Shown here: positions 24,214 to 32,856 of the stretch, one piece after another
Position numbering within the stretch: position 1 is the first letter of the stretch
How the letters are laid out: each line of letters begins with the position of its first letter
Source of the DNA: a bacterium
GTDB taxonomy: Bacteria > Zixibacteria > MSB-5A5 > WJJR01
Direction: 5' to 3'
Assembly: GCA_021813505.1 (NCBI GenBank)
Contig: JAKAKI010000081.1
Coordinates: 62,001-126,000 of the forward strand
DNA: 64,000 nucleotides
Program-made: the position numbers and the translations under genes
Notes under the pieces: generated by a model
Seen by the model: the letters and a program-made list of their open reading frames with translations, nothing else
Database searches by the model: none
What the model was told of the DNA's origin: nothing

Positions 24214-25598
24214 GGTATGTGATGAGCCGGCGAAGTGCGCGGCGGCTGGCAGGGATCCGCCGGTCCGGGACCGCTGCTGAAGACCGTGGCAATCAGGTCT
24301 ATGACGTCGAAGACATCGGTCGCCTGGTCGGCATTCACATCTCCCCGTGAGACGGGGCAGTTGACATCGACTGTGTCGGGGGCGCCACTGAATGCGGCGC
24401 CGATGACACCGTTGACGTCAAAAACATCCAGCAGTCCGTCATGATTCAGATCCCCCTGGTTTGGACAGATACAGGCGATGACACGGCAACTGAGATACAC
24501 CGCACCGTATCCGGTGCCGTTCTCGGCGATCGCGATGTCGGGGTCGGTGTCGCCATCGAGATCGGCGGCAGCGATGCCGAAGGGACGCGAGCCGGTGGCG
24601 ACAGTTATTCCGGGGGCAAAACTCCCGGCGCCATTGTTCGTCAAGATCGAGAAGTCGGCCGATTGATAATTGGCGGCGGCGATATCGATGGCACCATCGG
24701 CGTCCAGATCGGCTGCCGTGATAGCGGACGGCCAGCCTCCAGCGGGGTATAGCGCTGGCGTGGCGAATGTCCCGTCGCCATTGTTAAGCATTACGGAGAC
24801 ACTGTCGCTCGTCCAATTCCCGGTCGCCAGGTCGGGATGAAGGTCGGCGTTGAAGTCGGCGGCGACGATAGCGCTTGGCCCAGTTCCCGCAGGGTAATTG
24901 ACCTGCGCACTGAACGTACCATCCCCATTGCCGGGAAGAATCGTGACGAAATTGCGGTATGACTTCGCGATCGCCAGATCGGGATGGCCGTCGCCATTCA
25001 AGTCGGCGGCAACCATACCGCTGGCGCTGTATCCGGCGGTGTCGACAACAGGAGCGGAAAAGATGCCGGTGCCATTGTTTTTCAGAATAGACACGCCGGT
25101 GCCCCCCGCCACGGCGAGGTCCAAGTCACCGTCGCCGTCGAAGTCGGCACCGGCGACGGCCGATGGCATGTTCTGGGTATTAAATGTCCCGGCCGCGCTG
25201 AAGTTTCCAGCGCCGTTATTCTTGAGGATCGATACATCGTTGCTGCCCCAGTTTGCAATGGCGAGATCAACATCGCCGTCGGCGTCAATATCAGCGGCAC
25301 AAAGGGCAGAGCTGTAAGTTCCGGTCAAATACCACTGTGAGGGGGCGAAGCTGCCGTCGCCATAGTTCTTGAACACGCTGACCGAGCTGAGGGTTTCGCT
25401 GGCGTCATTGGCGATGATCATGTCCCTGGCACCATCGCCGTTTACGTCGGCAATGGCGATTGCCCGTGGACTGTACGAGGCGCGATACAATGCTGGGGGA
25501 CCGAAACAGAAGGTCTGGGCCTGGCCCGTTGATGCGCATAAGCCGAGCCTAGTCAGCATGACGGTTGCCATGCTCCCGATTCTCGCAGCCGTCTTCAT
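24207..25598 (-). CDS. Secreted FG-GAP/VCBS repeat protein with dockerin-like C-terminus
   Basis: A 463-residue extracellular protein. The ATG at 25598 is chosen because AGGGAG lies six bases upstream; a signal peptide follows (to CASTGQAQ). At least seven FG-GAP repeats with calcium-loop signatures can be read (ADVNGDGARD, ADIDADGDVD, ADFDGDGDLD, ADLNGDGHPD, ADFNADLHPD, ADLDADGAID, ADLDGDTDPD), predicting a seven-bladed beta-propeller. The C-terminus has two dockerin-type F-hand motifs (GDLNHDGLLDVFDV and GDVNADQATDVFDV) spaced like a type I dockerin pair. It may dock to cohesin-like partners at the cell surface; the 29775-32021 protein is one candidate. Confidence 0.85.
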   Translation of the reverse strand: MKTAARIGSMATVMLTRLGLCASTGQAQTFCFGPPALYRASYSPRAIAIADVNGDGARDMIIANDASETLSSVSVFKNYGDGSFAPSQWYLTGTYSSALCAADIDADGDVDLAIANWGSNDVSILKNNGAGNFSAAGTFNTQNMPSAVAGADFDGDGDLDLAVAGGTGVSILKNNGTGIFSAPVVDTAGYSASGMVAADLNGDGHPDLAIAKSYRNFVTILPGNGDGTFSAQVNYPAGTGPSAIVAADFNADLHPDLATGNWTSDSVSVMLNNGDGTFATPALYPAGGWPSAITAADLDADGAIDIAAANYQSADFSILTNNGAGSFAPGITVATGSRPFGIAAADLDGDTDPDIAIAENGTGYGAVYLSCRVIACICPNQGDLNHDGLLDVFDVNGVIGAAFSGAPDTVDVNCPVSRGDVNADQATDVFDVIDLIATVFSSGPGPADPCQPPRTSPAHHIPN

Positions 25599-25758
25599 CG
25601 CCATCTCCCTGTCCGGCGTGGCACGCCAGGCAAACTTGCCCCGCAAACGCGAAATCGTCTGCAGTCAATCTACACAATAATGCAATCTTGGCAAGATTCG
25701 GCGGCCGTTTTTGGGACGATCGCGGTCGTTGGTACCTTGACGTGAAGTCCCCCAACAG

Positions 25759-25786
25759 TTGAGGCCCGGGCTGGACCGGGCCTCAG
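25759..25786 (-). terminator. Hairpin after tRNA-Ala
   Basis: GAGGCCCGG (25761-25769) pairs with CCGGGCCTC (25776-25784); it begins about 12 bases after the tRNA 3' end on the minus strand. There is no T-tract, so its termination role is uncertain. Confidence 0.45.
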
Positions 25787-25796
25787 AGTGCGAATT

Positions 25797-25872
25797 TGGT
25801 GGAGCAGAGCGGGATCGAACCGCCGACCTGTACGTTGCGAACGTACCGCTCTCCCAGCTGAGCTACTGCCCC
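25797..25872 (-). tRNA. tRNA-Ala, anticodon CGC
   Basis: Full cloverleaf on the minus strand: acceptor GGGGCAG / CTGCTCC, D-arm GCTCAGCTGGGAGAGC, anticodon arm GTACG-TTCGCAA-CGTAC (anticodon CGC) and T-arm GGCGG-TTCGATC-CCGCT. Discriminator A and an encoded CCA end the gene. The G3-U70 wobble pair, the alanine identity element, is present. It reads GCG codons. Confidence 0.97.
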
Positions 25873-26031
25873 ATGGGATCAGGGCGCGACTGCGAGCCTG
25901 GCGCCGTGACGGTGCGAATATATTGCGGGATGCCCGGTTAACGCAAGGGGCTCGGGCGAGGTTTCACGCGCCAGGAATCACCGGGGTTCACATGCACAAG
26001 CCAGGACCAATCGCAACATGTTCGCGATTGG

Positions 26032-26586
26032 CTACTTTACGTCCTTCAGGGCGGCCTTGAGAGCGACAAAATCCGAGTCGTTGCCGACGCTATATTCATT
26101 GTCGATGAACGCAAGTTTCCCGTCACGCCCGACCACGAAGACGGTTCTGCGATTGAAGCCGTTGTCGGCATTGTAGGTCCCGTACAGCTTGGCCACGGCG
26201 TGGTCATGGTCACTGAGCAATTCGAACGGGAGTTTGTGGTGCATGGCCCATTCGTGGTGCGAGAAGATATAATCGCCGGAAATCGCCCAAATGCGGACAC
26301 CCAGTTTGGCCATATCGGCGAAACCATCGCGAAATGTGCAGACTTCCTTCGTGCATCCCCCGCTCCAGTCGGCGGGATAAAACGCCAGCAGAATCGGGCT
26401 CTTCTTGACTTCGGTCGAGAGGGTCAGCTTCGAAAAGCTGACGGAATCTCGGGTGGCGAAACGCAGAGCGAAATCGGGGGCAACGGCACCCACTACGGGA
26501 ACAGACGATTCGGCAGCGCTTGTGGAACGAACCGAAATCGGAGCGACAACCAGCAAAACCGTCAAAAGGATCACGCGTCCAATCAT
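26032..26586 (-). CDS. Exported peroxiredoxin (AhpC/TSA family, BCP-like)
   Basis: A 184-residue thiol peroxidase. The ATG at 26586 is preceded by GAGGAGG and gives a signal peptide (MIGRVILLTVLLVVAPISVRSTSAAES), so it should act in the periplasm. The active-site segment FYPADWSGGCTKEVCTF has the peroxidatic Cys, with a second Cys five residues later as in BCP/PrxQ-type atypical 2-Cys enzymes. The usual Thr before the catalytic Cys is replaced (WSGGC). The motifs AISGDYIFSHHEW and GRDGKLAFI fit the fold. Periplasmic peroxide defence would suit a heme-rich cell envelope. Confidence 0.9.
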   Translation of the reverse strand: MIGRVILLTVLLVVAPISVRSTSAAESSVPVVGAVAPDFALRFATRDSVSFSKLTLSTEVKKSPILLAFYPADWSGGCTKEVCTFRDGFADMAKLGVRIWAISGDYIFSHHEWAMHHKLPFELLSDHDHAVAKLYGTYNADNGFNRRTVFVVGRDGKLAFIDNEYSVGNDSDFVALKAALKDVK

Positions 26587-26946
26587 TGAACCTCCTCGCC
26601 GGGCTTCAAGCCGGCAAACATACACACTTGAACAACCCAGGCGCCTGTGTGTTCGCGCCAAAGCCGTGAAATCGTATGAATCTCCCGACAGGCCGGGGCA
26701 GGCGATGGGGCGAAACCACTGCGGCCGAGCGCTCTTTCAGGGGGAAATGGATGTCAAAAAGACCGGCGATCTCGGACGGAAAGTGGGATGTATTGTTGAC
26801 CGGATGAAATCCTGCCGATTATGTTGGGGATGTTGGGATTGCGTTGCCGGGCTTGGCCGGGCCTGGCGAAGTGGTCTCATCTACGGTTCTTGACCCGCCT
26901 TGTCACCGGATCGATAGCGGCCACAGCAAACTTTCAAAGAGAGCTT

Positions 26947-27792
26947 ATGCACCGGATCGTACACAAACGCGTAGTGGCTCCTGATACTGTGATGTTCCAC
27001 ATCGAGGCGCCCTGGGTGGCCCGCAAAGTCCAGCCGGGACAGTTTGTGATTGTCCGCTTGGACGAAAAGGGCGAACGGATTCCCCTGTCGCTTTCTGGTT
27101 GGGATGAGATCGAAGGGACACTTCGGATCATCGTGCAGGGGATTGGCTTTACGACCAAGACGCTGATCCGGCTCAACGAAGGAGACATGATTCGCGACGT
27201 GGTTGGCCCTCTGGGACGGCGCACTCATTTGCCGCAGGACGGGACATTGGTCGTGATCGGCGGCGGTTACGGCGCCGGGGCAGTTATGCCGAATGCGCGC
27301 GAGGCCAAATCCAAGGGACGGCGGACGATCGGGATTATCGGGGCGCGGACCAAGGAACTGGTATTGCTCGAGGATGAAATGCGCGAAGTTTGCGACGAAG
27401 TCTATATCACGACCAATGACGGATCGTACGGCATCGAGGGGTTCGTGACGCACGCACTGACGAAGATTCTTGAAAAGGAATCGGTGGGAGCGATCCTGGC
27501 CATTGGGCCGGTGCCGATGATGAAGGCTGTCAGCGATATGACCAAACCGAAGCAGATCCCCACGTTCGTTTCCTTGAATGCGATCATGGTGGACGGCACC
27601 GGGATGTGCGGCGCCTGCCGGGTCACGGTGGGAGGGCAGACGAAGTTTGCCTGCTATGATGGTCCGGATTTCGACGGACACACGGTCAATTATGATGAAC
27701 TGATGCTCCGCCAAAAAATGTACAAGACCCAGGAGGCGCAGGCGATGGACCTGTTCTGCCGGCTGGAAGAACAATTGCACGCCAAAGTCTGA
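26947..27792 (+). CDS. NfnA/SudB-type FAD/NAD-binding oxidoreductase subunit
   Basis: A 281-residue protein of the ferredoxin-NADP reductase/dihydroorotate dehydrogenase electron-transfer superfamily. The start at 26947 gives MHRIVHKRVVAPDTVMFHIEAPWVARKVQPGQFVIV, the canonical N-terminus; codons further upstream are not family-like. It has a flavin-binding RIPLSLSGWD, a nucleotide-binding GGGYGAGAVMPNAREAK, and a C-terminal 2Fe-2S cluster motif (GTGMCGACRVTVGG...FACYDGP). The gltB-like partner follows 10 bases later, the order of NfnAB, which couples NADH, NADPH and ferredoxin by electron bifurcation, or of sulfide dehydrogenase SudBA. The two cannot be distinguished from sequence alone. Confidence 0.88.
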   Translation: MHRIVHKRVVAPDTVMFHIEAPWVARKVQPGQFVIVRLDEKGERIPLSLSGWDEIEGTLRIIVQGIGFTTKTLIRLNEGDMIRDVVGPLGRRTHLPQDGTLVVIGGGYGAGAVMPNAREAKSKGRRTIGIIGARTKELVLLEDEMREVCDEVYITTNDGSYGIEGFVTHALTKILEKESVGAILAIGPVPMMKAVSDMTKPKQIPTFVSLNAIMVDGTGMCGACRVTVGGQTKFACYDGPDFDGHTVNYDELMLRQKMYKTQEAQAMDLFCRLEEQLHAKV

Positions 27793-27802
27793 CCACCTGA
27801 GG

Positions 27803-29296
27803 ATGACACGCCCGATGGATAAGCCCGACAAACTCCCACTCAAGGAACGGATGAAAATCCCCCGGCAGTTGATGCCGGAGCAGGCACCGGAAGAACGCCG
27901 CCACAATTTCAGCGAGGTTCCGCTTGGACTGGACCCGGAAGCGGCCATGCGGGAGGCTTCGCGCTGTCTGGAGTGCCGCAAGCCGACGTGTGTGGATGGC
28001 TGCCCGGTGCGGATCGACATTCCGGCATTCGTGAAATTGATCGCCGAGGGAAAATTCGCCGACGCGGCGGAGAAGATCAAAGAAACGAATGTGCTCCCGG
28101 CGATTTGCGGCCGGGTGTGTCCGCAGGATGAACAGTGCGAGGCCGTCTGCCTGGTCGGCAAAAAGAACAAGCCTTTGGCAGTCGGCATGCTGGAAAGGTT
28201 TGCCGCGGATTGGGAGCGCGCGTCGGGACATGTGAAAGACCCGAAAGTGGCGCCGCCCACAGGATGCAAAGTGGCCGTAGTGGGTTCGGGGCCGGCGGGT
28301 TTGACCGCGGCGTTCGAGTTGGCCAAACGCGGGCACAAAGTCACGATATTTGAGGCACTGCATCGCCCCGGTGGCGTGCTGTTCTATGGAATTCCGCGAT
28401 TCCGGCTGCCGGGAGAAGTGATCGAGTCGGAGATTGCGTACCTGCAGAAGATGGGTGTCGAGATCATCTGCAATGCGCTGGTCGGAAAGCTGGTCACGGT
28501 TGATGAACTGCTTGAGGAAGAAGGATTCGATTCGGTCTTTCTGGGGACTGGGGCGGGGCTGCCCTGGTTCACGGGTCTTCCGGGTGAGAATCTCAATGGC
28601 GTGTATTCGGCCAACGAATTTCTGACGCGGCTGAATCTGATGCGTTCGGACCTCTTCCCCGATCGCGCGACGCCGGTGTTCTGCGGCAAGCGGGTGGCGG
28701 TTATCGGCGGCGGCAACACGGCAATGGATGCGGCCCGTACGTCGTTGCGATTGGGACCGGAGAAGGTTTATCTCTTCTATCGCCGGACTCGTGAAGAGGC
28801 ACCGGCACGTTCGGAGGAGATCGACCACGCGATTGCGGAAGGAATCGACTTCCGCTGGCTGACGGCGCCGACGCGGTTCATCGGCAATGAAAACTACTTT
28901 GTGAAGCAAGTCGAGATCCAGCAGATGAGGCTGGGCGAGCCGGACAGTTCCGGCCGCCGCCGCCCGGAACCGGTACCCGGTTCGGAAGAGATATTCGATG
29001 TCGACACAGTTGTGCTGGCGCTGGGATTTGGAGTCAATCCGCTCATCACGGAGGCGACTCCCGAAATCAAGACCGACCGGCGCGGGGTGGTGCAAGTCGA
29101 CAACGGAACCGGGATGACATCCAAGGAGGGCGTCTTTGCCGCCGGGGACGTGATTACCGGTGGTGCCACGGTGATCCTCGCGATGGGCCAGGCCAAGACC
29201 GCAGCGCTTGGATTGCACAACTGGCTGATCCGCCGCAAGGGGTTGGATCTGCCGATTGAAGCGATGGTTTCACAAGCGGCCGCGCCGGCCGCTTGA
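27803..29296 (+). CDS. NfnB/SudA (glutamate synthase small-subunit-like) NADPH oxidoreductase
   Basis: A 497-residue flavoprotein of the GltD family. Near the N-terminus are two Cys clusters for 4Fe-4S centres: CLECRKPTCVDGCP and CGRVCPQDEQCEAVC. The FAD-binding motif VVGSGPAGLTAAFELAKRGHKVTIFE and NADPH-binding motif VIGGGNTAMDAARTSLRLG follow, and GVFAAGDVITGGATVI closes the FAD site. ATG 27815 (MDKPDK) is a plausible alternative start. There is no gltB large subunit nearby; instead the partner is the NfnA-like gene, so a bifurcating NADH-dependent ferredoxin:NADP oxidoreductase is the better call than glutamate synthase. Confidence 0.9.
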   Translation: MTRPMDKPDKLPLKERMKIPRQLMPEQAPEERRHNFSEVPLGLDPEAAMREASRCLECRKPTCVDGCPVRIDIPAFVKLIAEGKFADAAEKIKETNVLPAICGRVCPQDEQCEAVCLVGKKNKPLAVGMLERFAADWERASGHVKDPKVAPPTGCKVAVVGSGPAGLTAAFELAKRGHKVTIFEALHRPGGVLFYGIPRFRLPGEVIESEIAYLQKMGVEIICNALVGKLVTVDELLEEEGFDSVFLGTGAGLPWFTGLPGENLNGVYSANEFLTRLNLMRSDLFPDRATPVFCGKRVAVIGGGNTAMDAARTSLRLGPEKVYLFYRRTREEAPARSEEIDHAIAEGIDFRWLTAPTRFIGNENYFVKQVEIQQMRLGEPDSSGRRRPEPVPGSEEIFDVDTVVLALGFGVNPLITEATPEIKTDRRGVVQVDNGTGMTSKEGVFAAGDVITGGATVILAMGQAKTAALGLHNWLIRRKGLDLPIEAMVSQAAAPAA

Positions 29297-29415
29297 GGCG
29301 ATTCGGCGGGTACGCGAACATTGTGTACCCGCCCATTCCATTCTCCTGCAGTCTGTTCGGCTTATTGATTGCCGCCAGCAATAGTGAAATAGAGAATTTT
29401 TTCGGTTTGTAACTC

Positions 29416-29443
29416 TTGACAAACCGTCGGCGCCGTGTATTCT
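29416..29443 (+). promoter_or_regulatory. Sigma70-type promoter with long leader
   Basis: A perfect TTGACA (29416-29421), a 16-base spacer and TATTCT (29438-29443) lie 330 bases before the next start codon. The leader (about 29450-29774) contains several GC-rich stems such as GGGCCGGCAGGCC but no riboswitch class that I recognise. Confidence 0.55.
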
Positions 29444-29774
29444 GCCGTCAGGGCTGTGCCCGTTCCAAAGGTGGTTCTGCGCGTAGTGCTGGTCATGCCT
29501 TTGGTGTCACAGTTCAGAAGAGTATATAAAGTAGTCTAAATCTATCCTGGATACGGGGTCGGTAGTGCCGATGTCCCGCGATGGTGGAGTTTTGCAGCCT
29601 GGAGGCCAGGGGCGTTCGCCGCCCACCGGTGCCCGAAACTGTCCGAGAAGCCGCATGGCATTCCGGGCCGGCAGGCCGGTTGCCTGCAGGTGATTCAGCC
29701 TGCTGGGAAGCGGCAACTCGTCACTGTACCGACAATCATTCTGCGCACAGTGAAGTGCGAGATCAGGAGAGGTT

Positions 29775-32021
29775 ATGAAACTTGGAGGAAGATGGGTCGG
29801 GCGCTTGTTGCTTGTGAGTATCTCGGTTTTGTTTGGATCCGTGACGGGGTTTGCAGGTTCGGTCATCGGAGAACCACCGCCAGAGGATCAGACCGCGCTA
29901 ACTTGCACCGGCGAAGATCCCGCGGACACCGCGACTATCGAGACAGCAACGGTTGCCCTTGGAGACATGGCTATCGTGCGCGTGCATGTTCAGAATACGG
30001 ACTCTTTACGAGGCTATGAATTGTCGTTTACGCTCCCTGAGAACCTGGGTTATGAGCCGGGTATTGACACGGTCATAGCCGGTCCGGGAGTACCAGAACC
30101 AGACATTACCGGTGGTATCTCGTACAACTCGACAACGCGCCAGCTTACCGTGAGCCACCTCACAGCAGGCCCCTTATTCCCCCCACCGGGAATGAACGAT
30201 GTGTTTCTGGAACTACATCTGAGCACTCATTGCATGAGCCAACACGGCGTCACGCTGCCCCTCACTTGGGGACCGGACGCCTGGCTCAGCACGAAAGACT
30301 GTGTAGCTGATAATATACTATCACTCACGGATGGCGCAATTGTGATTGACCCCATCAGCATCACCTTCGACATCTCGGAGGAGACGGCGCTGGTCGGCGA
30401 CATCATCGACGTTACCGTGAATTGTACTAACAGCTACTCGTTCGATGAGTTCTTGCACGCCTGGGTCCAGTACGACCCCAATATACTGTCTCCTGTGTAT
30501 CCCTATGTGATCGAGACCGGACGCACAACGGGCGGACTGGATCAGCCTCTCCTCTTTGGTCCCTGGATAAAGGTCTCTGGAAGCAAGGCCGGGGGATATG
30601 GAACTTCGGCGGCCGATGGACCGGCCTTCTACAAGTTGCGGTTCCAGGTAATCTCTCCGGTCGATAACGACACGGGGCTTGTTTTCTGGCATCCGTACTA
30701 CCTTTTCACTTACGGAATGGATTGCCATCAGAACCTGGATTCTCTGATTCCGCCGCCCGTTCACCACGCCGACGGGTCAGTAACCGTGCCACCGTACCGG
30801 GCGCTCTTCGATTTCGGCGACACGGCGTGGAACAACCAGTCGCTGTGCGAGGTTCGGGTGCCGATTCGCTTGCGCAACAACTATCCACTGAACAATTTCT
30901 CACTCGTCGTCAATTACAGCGACAACTTCCTGGCGCCACTGGAGTTCGTGCGCGTCGAATCGTCAGACCCGCTGATTCCCCTCAGCGGCATGGATCGGAG
31001 TTGCGGCACGGACCAGTATGCCTGGATTCAAACCACCAGTTCCGCATCGATCGATACATCGAGCGCACTGCGGACTGTTGGATGGATGGTCTTTCAGAAT
31101 CGCTGGGACGTACCGGTGCCGTTGACACACGCACTGCAATTGTCCGACTGTGCCGACTACGGGGACAGCACATGGGTCGAAACGCGCGATGTCGTTCGGC
31201 TTACGACTCGTTATCGCCTGGCCGATCCGCAGGTCGACGGAGACAGTGGGGTCATTACCGAAGATAACCCGCTCGCGCAGGTGAGCGTACCATCGGCTCA
31301 GGCCCGGTGGCGAAAGACCGGCGGGCGGCCCGGTTACTATGAGGGCTTCGCGTACTCCGGCGTCTACGCAAAGAGCAATGCTGACCTCGACAGTGTCTGG
31401 TTCACGTTAAGTTGGGATGCCAGCAGATTCTGTGTCAGATTTTCGGAGGTTTCACGGTTTGCGCACATCGTAACCGGAAACGGGACAGCTTATATCCGCG
31501 TCGACAGTCTGAAGACTTCGGCCCTATACCAGAAGTTCGCAACAATCAGAGTGGACAACAACTATGGCACCAATCAATCCGGGGGCTGGACCATCAGCAA
31601 CGATTCGGCGCAAGGGGCTTGTGCCATCGGGCCCGTGACAACAACCGGAGTGGGCGGCAGCATCTTCCTTGGACCCGGCGGCTCCACCGCCTGCGCGATC
31701 TCACAACCATCGGAAAACCTGATGAAGCTGTCCAACGTGCCCGAGCGCTTTGAGCTTCTGCAGAACTACCCGAATCCGTTCAATGCCTCGACCGTGATCA
31801 ATTTCGATCTCGCGGCGCCGGGTCAAACCACACTGGAGATCTACAACATCATGGGCCAGTTGGTGGCGAAACCATTCGACTCCTACACTGAGGCCGGACG
31901 TTACAGCATCCGCTGGGATGGACGGGACGAACGTGGCCAGACGGCCGCATCCGGTGTCTATCTGTACCGTCTGCAGTCGGGGACGATGATCGCTACGAAG
32001 AAGATGGTGATTCTGAAGTAA
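29775..32021 (+). CDS. Large secreted protein with cohesin-like domains and a C-terminal sorting/FlgD-like domain
   Basis: A 748-residue secreted protein, starting at an ATG preceded by AGGAGAG, with a signal peptide through VTGFAGS. Residues about 45-175 and 190-345 look like cohesin-type beta-sandwiches (VALGDMAIVRVHVQNTDSLRGYELSFTLP; ALVGDIIDVTVNCTNSYSFDEFLHAWVQYDPNIL), and two more divergent sandwiches may follow. The C-terminal 90 residues (FELLQNYPNPFNASTVINFDL ... GVYLYRLQSGTMIATKKMVILK) are a typical FlgD-like/T9SS type A sorting domain. The protein is likely displayed on or released from the surface. Its ligand is unknown; the dockerin-like FG-GAP protein at 24207-25598 is a conceivable partner. 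Confidence 0.8.
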   Translation: MKLGGRWVGRLLLVSISVLFGSVTGFAGSVIGEPPPEDQTALTCTGEDPADTATIETATVALGDMAIVRVHVQNTDSLRGYELSFTLPENLGYEPGIDTVIAGPGVPEPDITGGISYNSTTRQLTVSHLTAGPLFPPPGMNDVFLELHLSTHCMSQHGVTLPLTWGPDAWLSTKDCVADNILSLTDGAIVIDPISITFDISEETALVGDIIDVTVNCTNSYSFDEFLHAWVQYDPNILSPVYPYVIETGRTTGGLDQPLLFGPWIKVSGSKAGGYGTSAADGPAFYKLRFQVISPVDNDTGLVFWHPYYLFTYGMDCHQNLDSLIPPPVHHADGSVTVPPYRALFDFGDTAWNNQSLCEVRVPIRLRNNYPLNNFSLVVNYSDNFLAPLEFVRVESSDPLIPLSGMDRSCGTDQYAWIQTTSSASIDTSSALRTVGWMVFQNRWDVPVPLTHALQLSDCADYGDSTWVETRDVVRLTTRYRLADPQVDGDSGVITEDNPLAQVSVPSAQARWRKTGGRPGYYEGFAYSGVYAKSNADLDSVWFTLSWDASRFCVRFSEVSRFAHIVTGNGTAYIRVDSLKTSALYQKFATIRVDNNYGTNQSGGWTISNDSAQGACAIGPVTTTGVGGSIFLGPGGSTACAISQPSENLMKLSNVPERFELLQNYPNPFNASTVINFDLAAPGQTTLEIYNIMGQLVAKPFDSYTEAGRYSIRWDGRDERGQTAASGVYLYRLQSGTMIATKKMVILK

Positions 32022-32073
32022 TCCATTACTCGACCGCACTGCCGCTTGCTGCCAGGCATCAGCGGTGCGGGAG

Positions 32074-32112
32074 GCCGGGGGACGCTGCCACGCGTCTCCC
32101 GGCTATTTTTTT
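32074..32112 (+). terminator. Strong rho-independent terminator
   Basis: A 12-bp stem (32074-32085 with 32092-32103, one G-T pair) with loop TGCCAC, followed by TATTTTTTT. It ends the 29775-32021 transcript. Confidence 0.9.
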
Positions 32113-32124
32113 GGGGGACGAGCG

Positions 32125-32160
32125 GGATGGGATTGATGGGAAGAATGGGAAGAATGGCAG
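32125..32160. repeat. Degenerate 9-bp tandem repeat (ATGGGAAGA type)
   Basis: Units GGGATGGGA, TTGATGGGA, AGAATGGGA and AGAATGGCA follow each other between the terminator and ccmA. They are related to the tract at 8698-8746. Confidence 0.65.
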
Positions 32161-32220
32161 CGACATTGGACGAATTTTGTGCTTCTGCGTTGAGCGGACG
32201 TGGCCGTAATTGGGGGCTCT

Positions 32221-32856
32221 ATGGTGGGGGAGCAGCCGCATACCTCTTTTGCCCTGCAAATCGAGGGGTTGTCCAAGTCCTTTGGCAAGCGTGTGATCTG
32301 CCGGGGGGCGGCCCTGCGGTTGGCCACCGGGGAATCACTGGCCGTGGTGGGGCCCAATGGCTCTGGGAAGAGCACACTGGTCAAGATCGTCGCCGGGCTG
32401 ATGCGGCCGGACGCGGGCACGATTACCCATTCATTCGGTTCGAGCGAGATTAAGCGGGAGGTATGGCACCGGCACATCGGGCTGGTCTCCCCCGAGCTCG
32501 CGCTCTATGAGGAGTTAAGCGGCACCGAGAATTTGGACTTTGGGAATCGGGTTGGCGGCTGGGGTAAGATGGCGGCGGATTACGCGGCCGCTCTCGATGA
32601 AGTCGGTCTCGGAGGGCGCGGCAACGATCTGGTTTCGACCTATTCATCGGGAATGAAGCAACGGTTGAAGTATGCCGCGGCCTTTCTCAAGGATCCGGCG
32701 CTGCTGGTTCTCGATGAGCCCACCGCCAATCTGGATGAGGATGGTGTGGCGCGCGTGTGGTCGTCTCTGGCGCGGCGGACACTGGCGCTCATTATCGCGA
32801 CCAATGAACCCTCGGAGGCCGAGCGTGCCCAAAGCCGCTTCGTCGTCGGCCGATAG
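32221..32856 (+). CDS. ccmA: Heme exporter ATP-binding subunit CcmA
   Basis: The ATPase of the CcmABCD system that releases heme-loaded CcmE for c-type cytochrome assembly. The 211-residue product has Walker A GPNGSGKST, signature YSSGMKQR and Walker B LLVLDEPTANLD. ATG 32221 is used; an in-frame GTG at 32200 is possible. ccmB begins 32 bases before this stop, in another frame, implying tight coupling. The following ccmB, ccmC, ccmD and ccmE secure the assignment, since CcmA alone resembles many ABC ATPases. Confidence 0.92.
   Translation: MVGEQPHTSFALQIEGLSKSFGKRVICRGAALRLATGESLAVVGPNGSGKSTLVKIVAGLMRPDAGTITHSFGSSEIKREVWHRHIGLVSPELALYEELSGTENLDFGNRVGGWGKMAADYAAALDEVGLGGRGNDLVSTYSSGMKQRLKYAAAFLKDPALLVLDEPTANLDEDGVARVWSSLARRTLALIIATNEPSEAERAQSRFVVGR

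Noticed and set aside
26881-29218. Two long minus-strand frames (487 and 510 codons) over the NfnAB-like pair
   Set aside because: Both mirror clearly functional plus-strand enzymes; their translations are His/Arg/Pro-rich and match no protein family.
27803-29296. Glutamate synthase small subunit
   Set aside because: No large subunit is adjacent, and the partner gene is of the NfnA/SudB type.
29450-29774. Cyclic di-GMP or cobalamin riboswitch in the long leader
   Set aside because: I looked for the conserved cores of these classes and found none.
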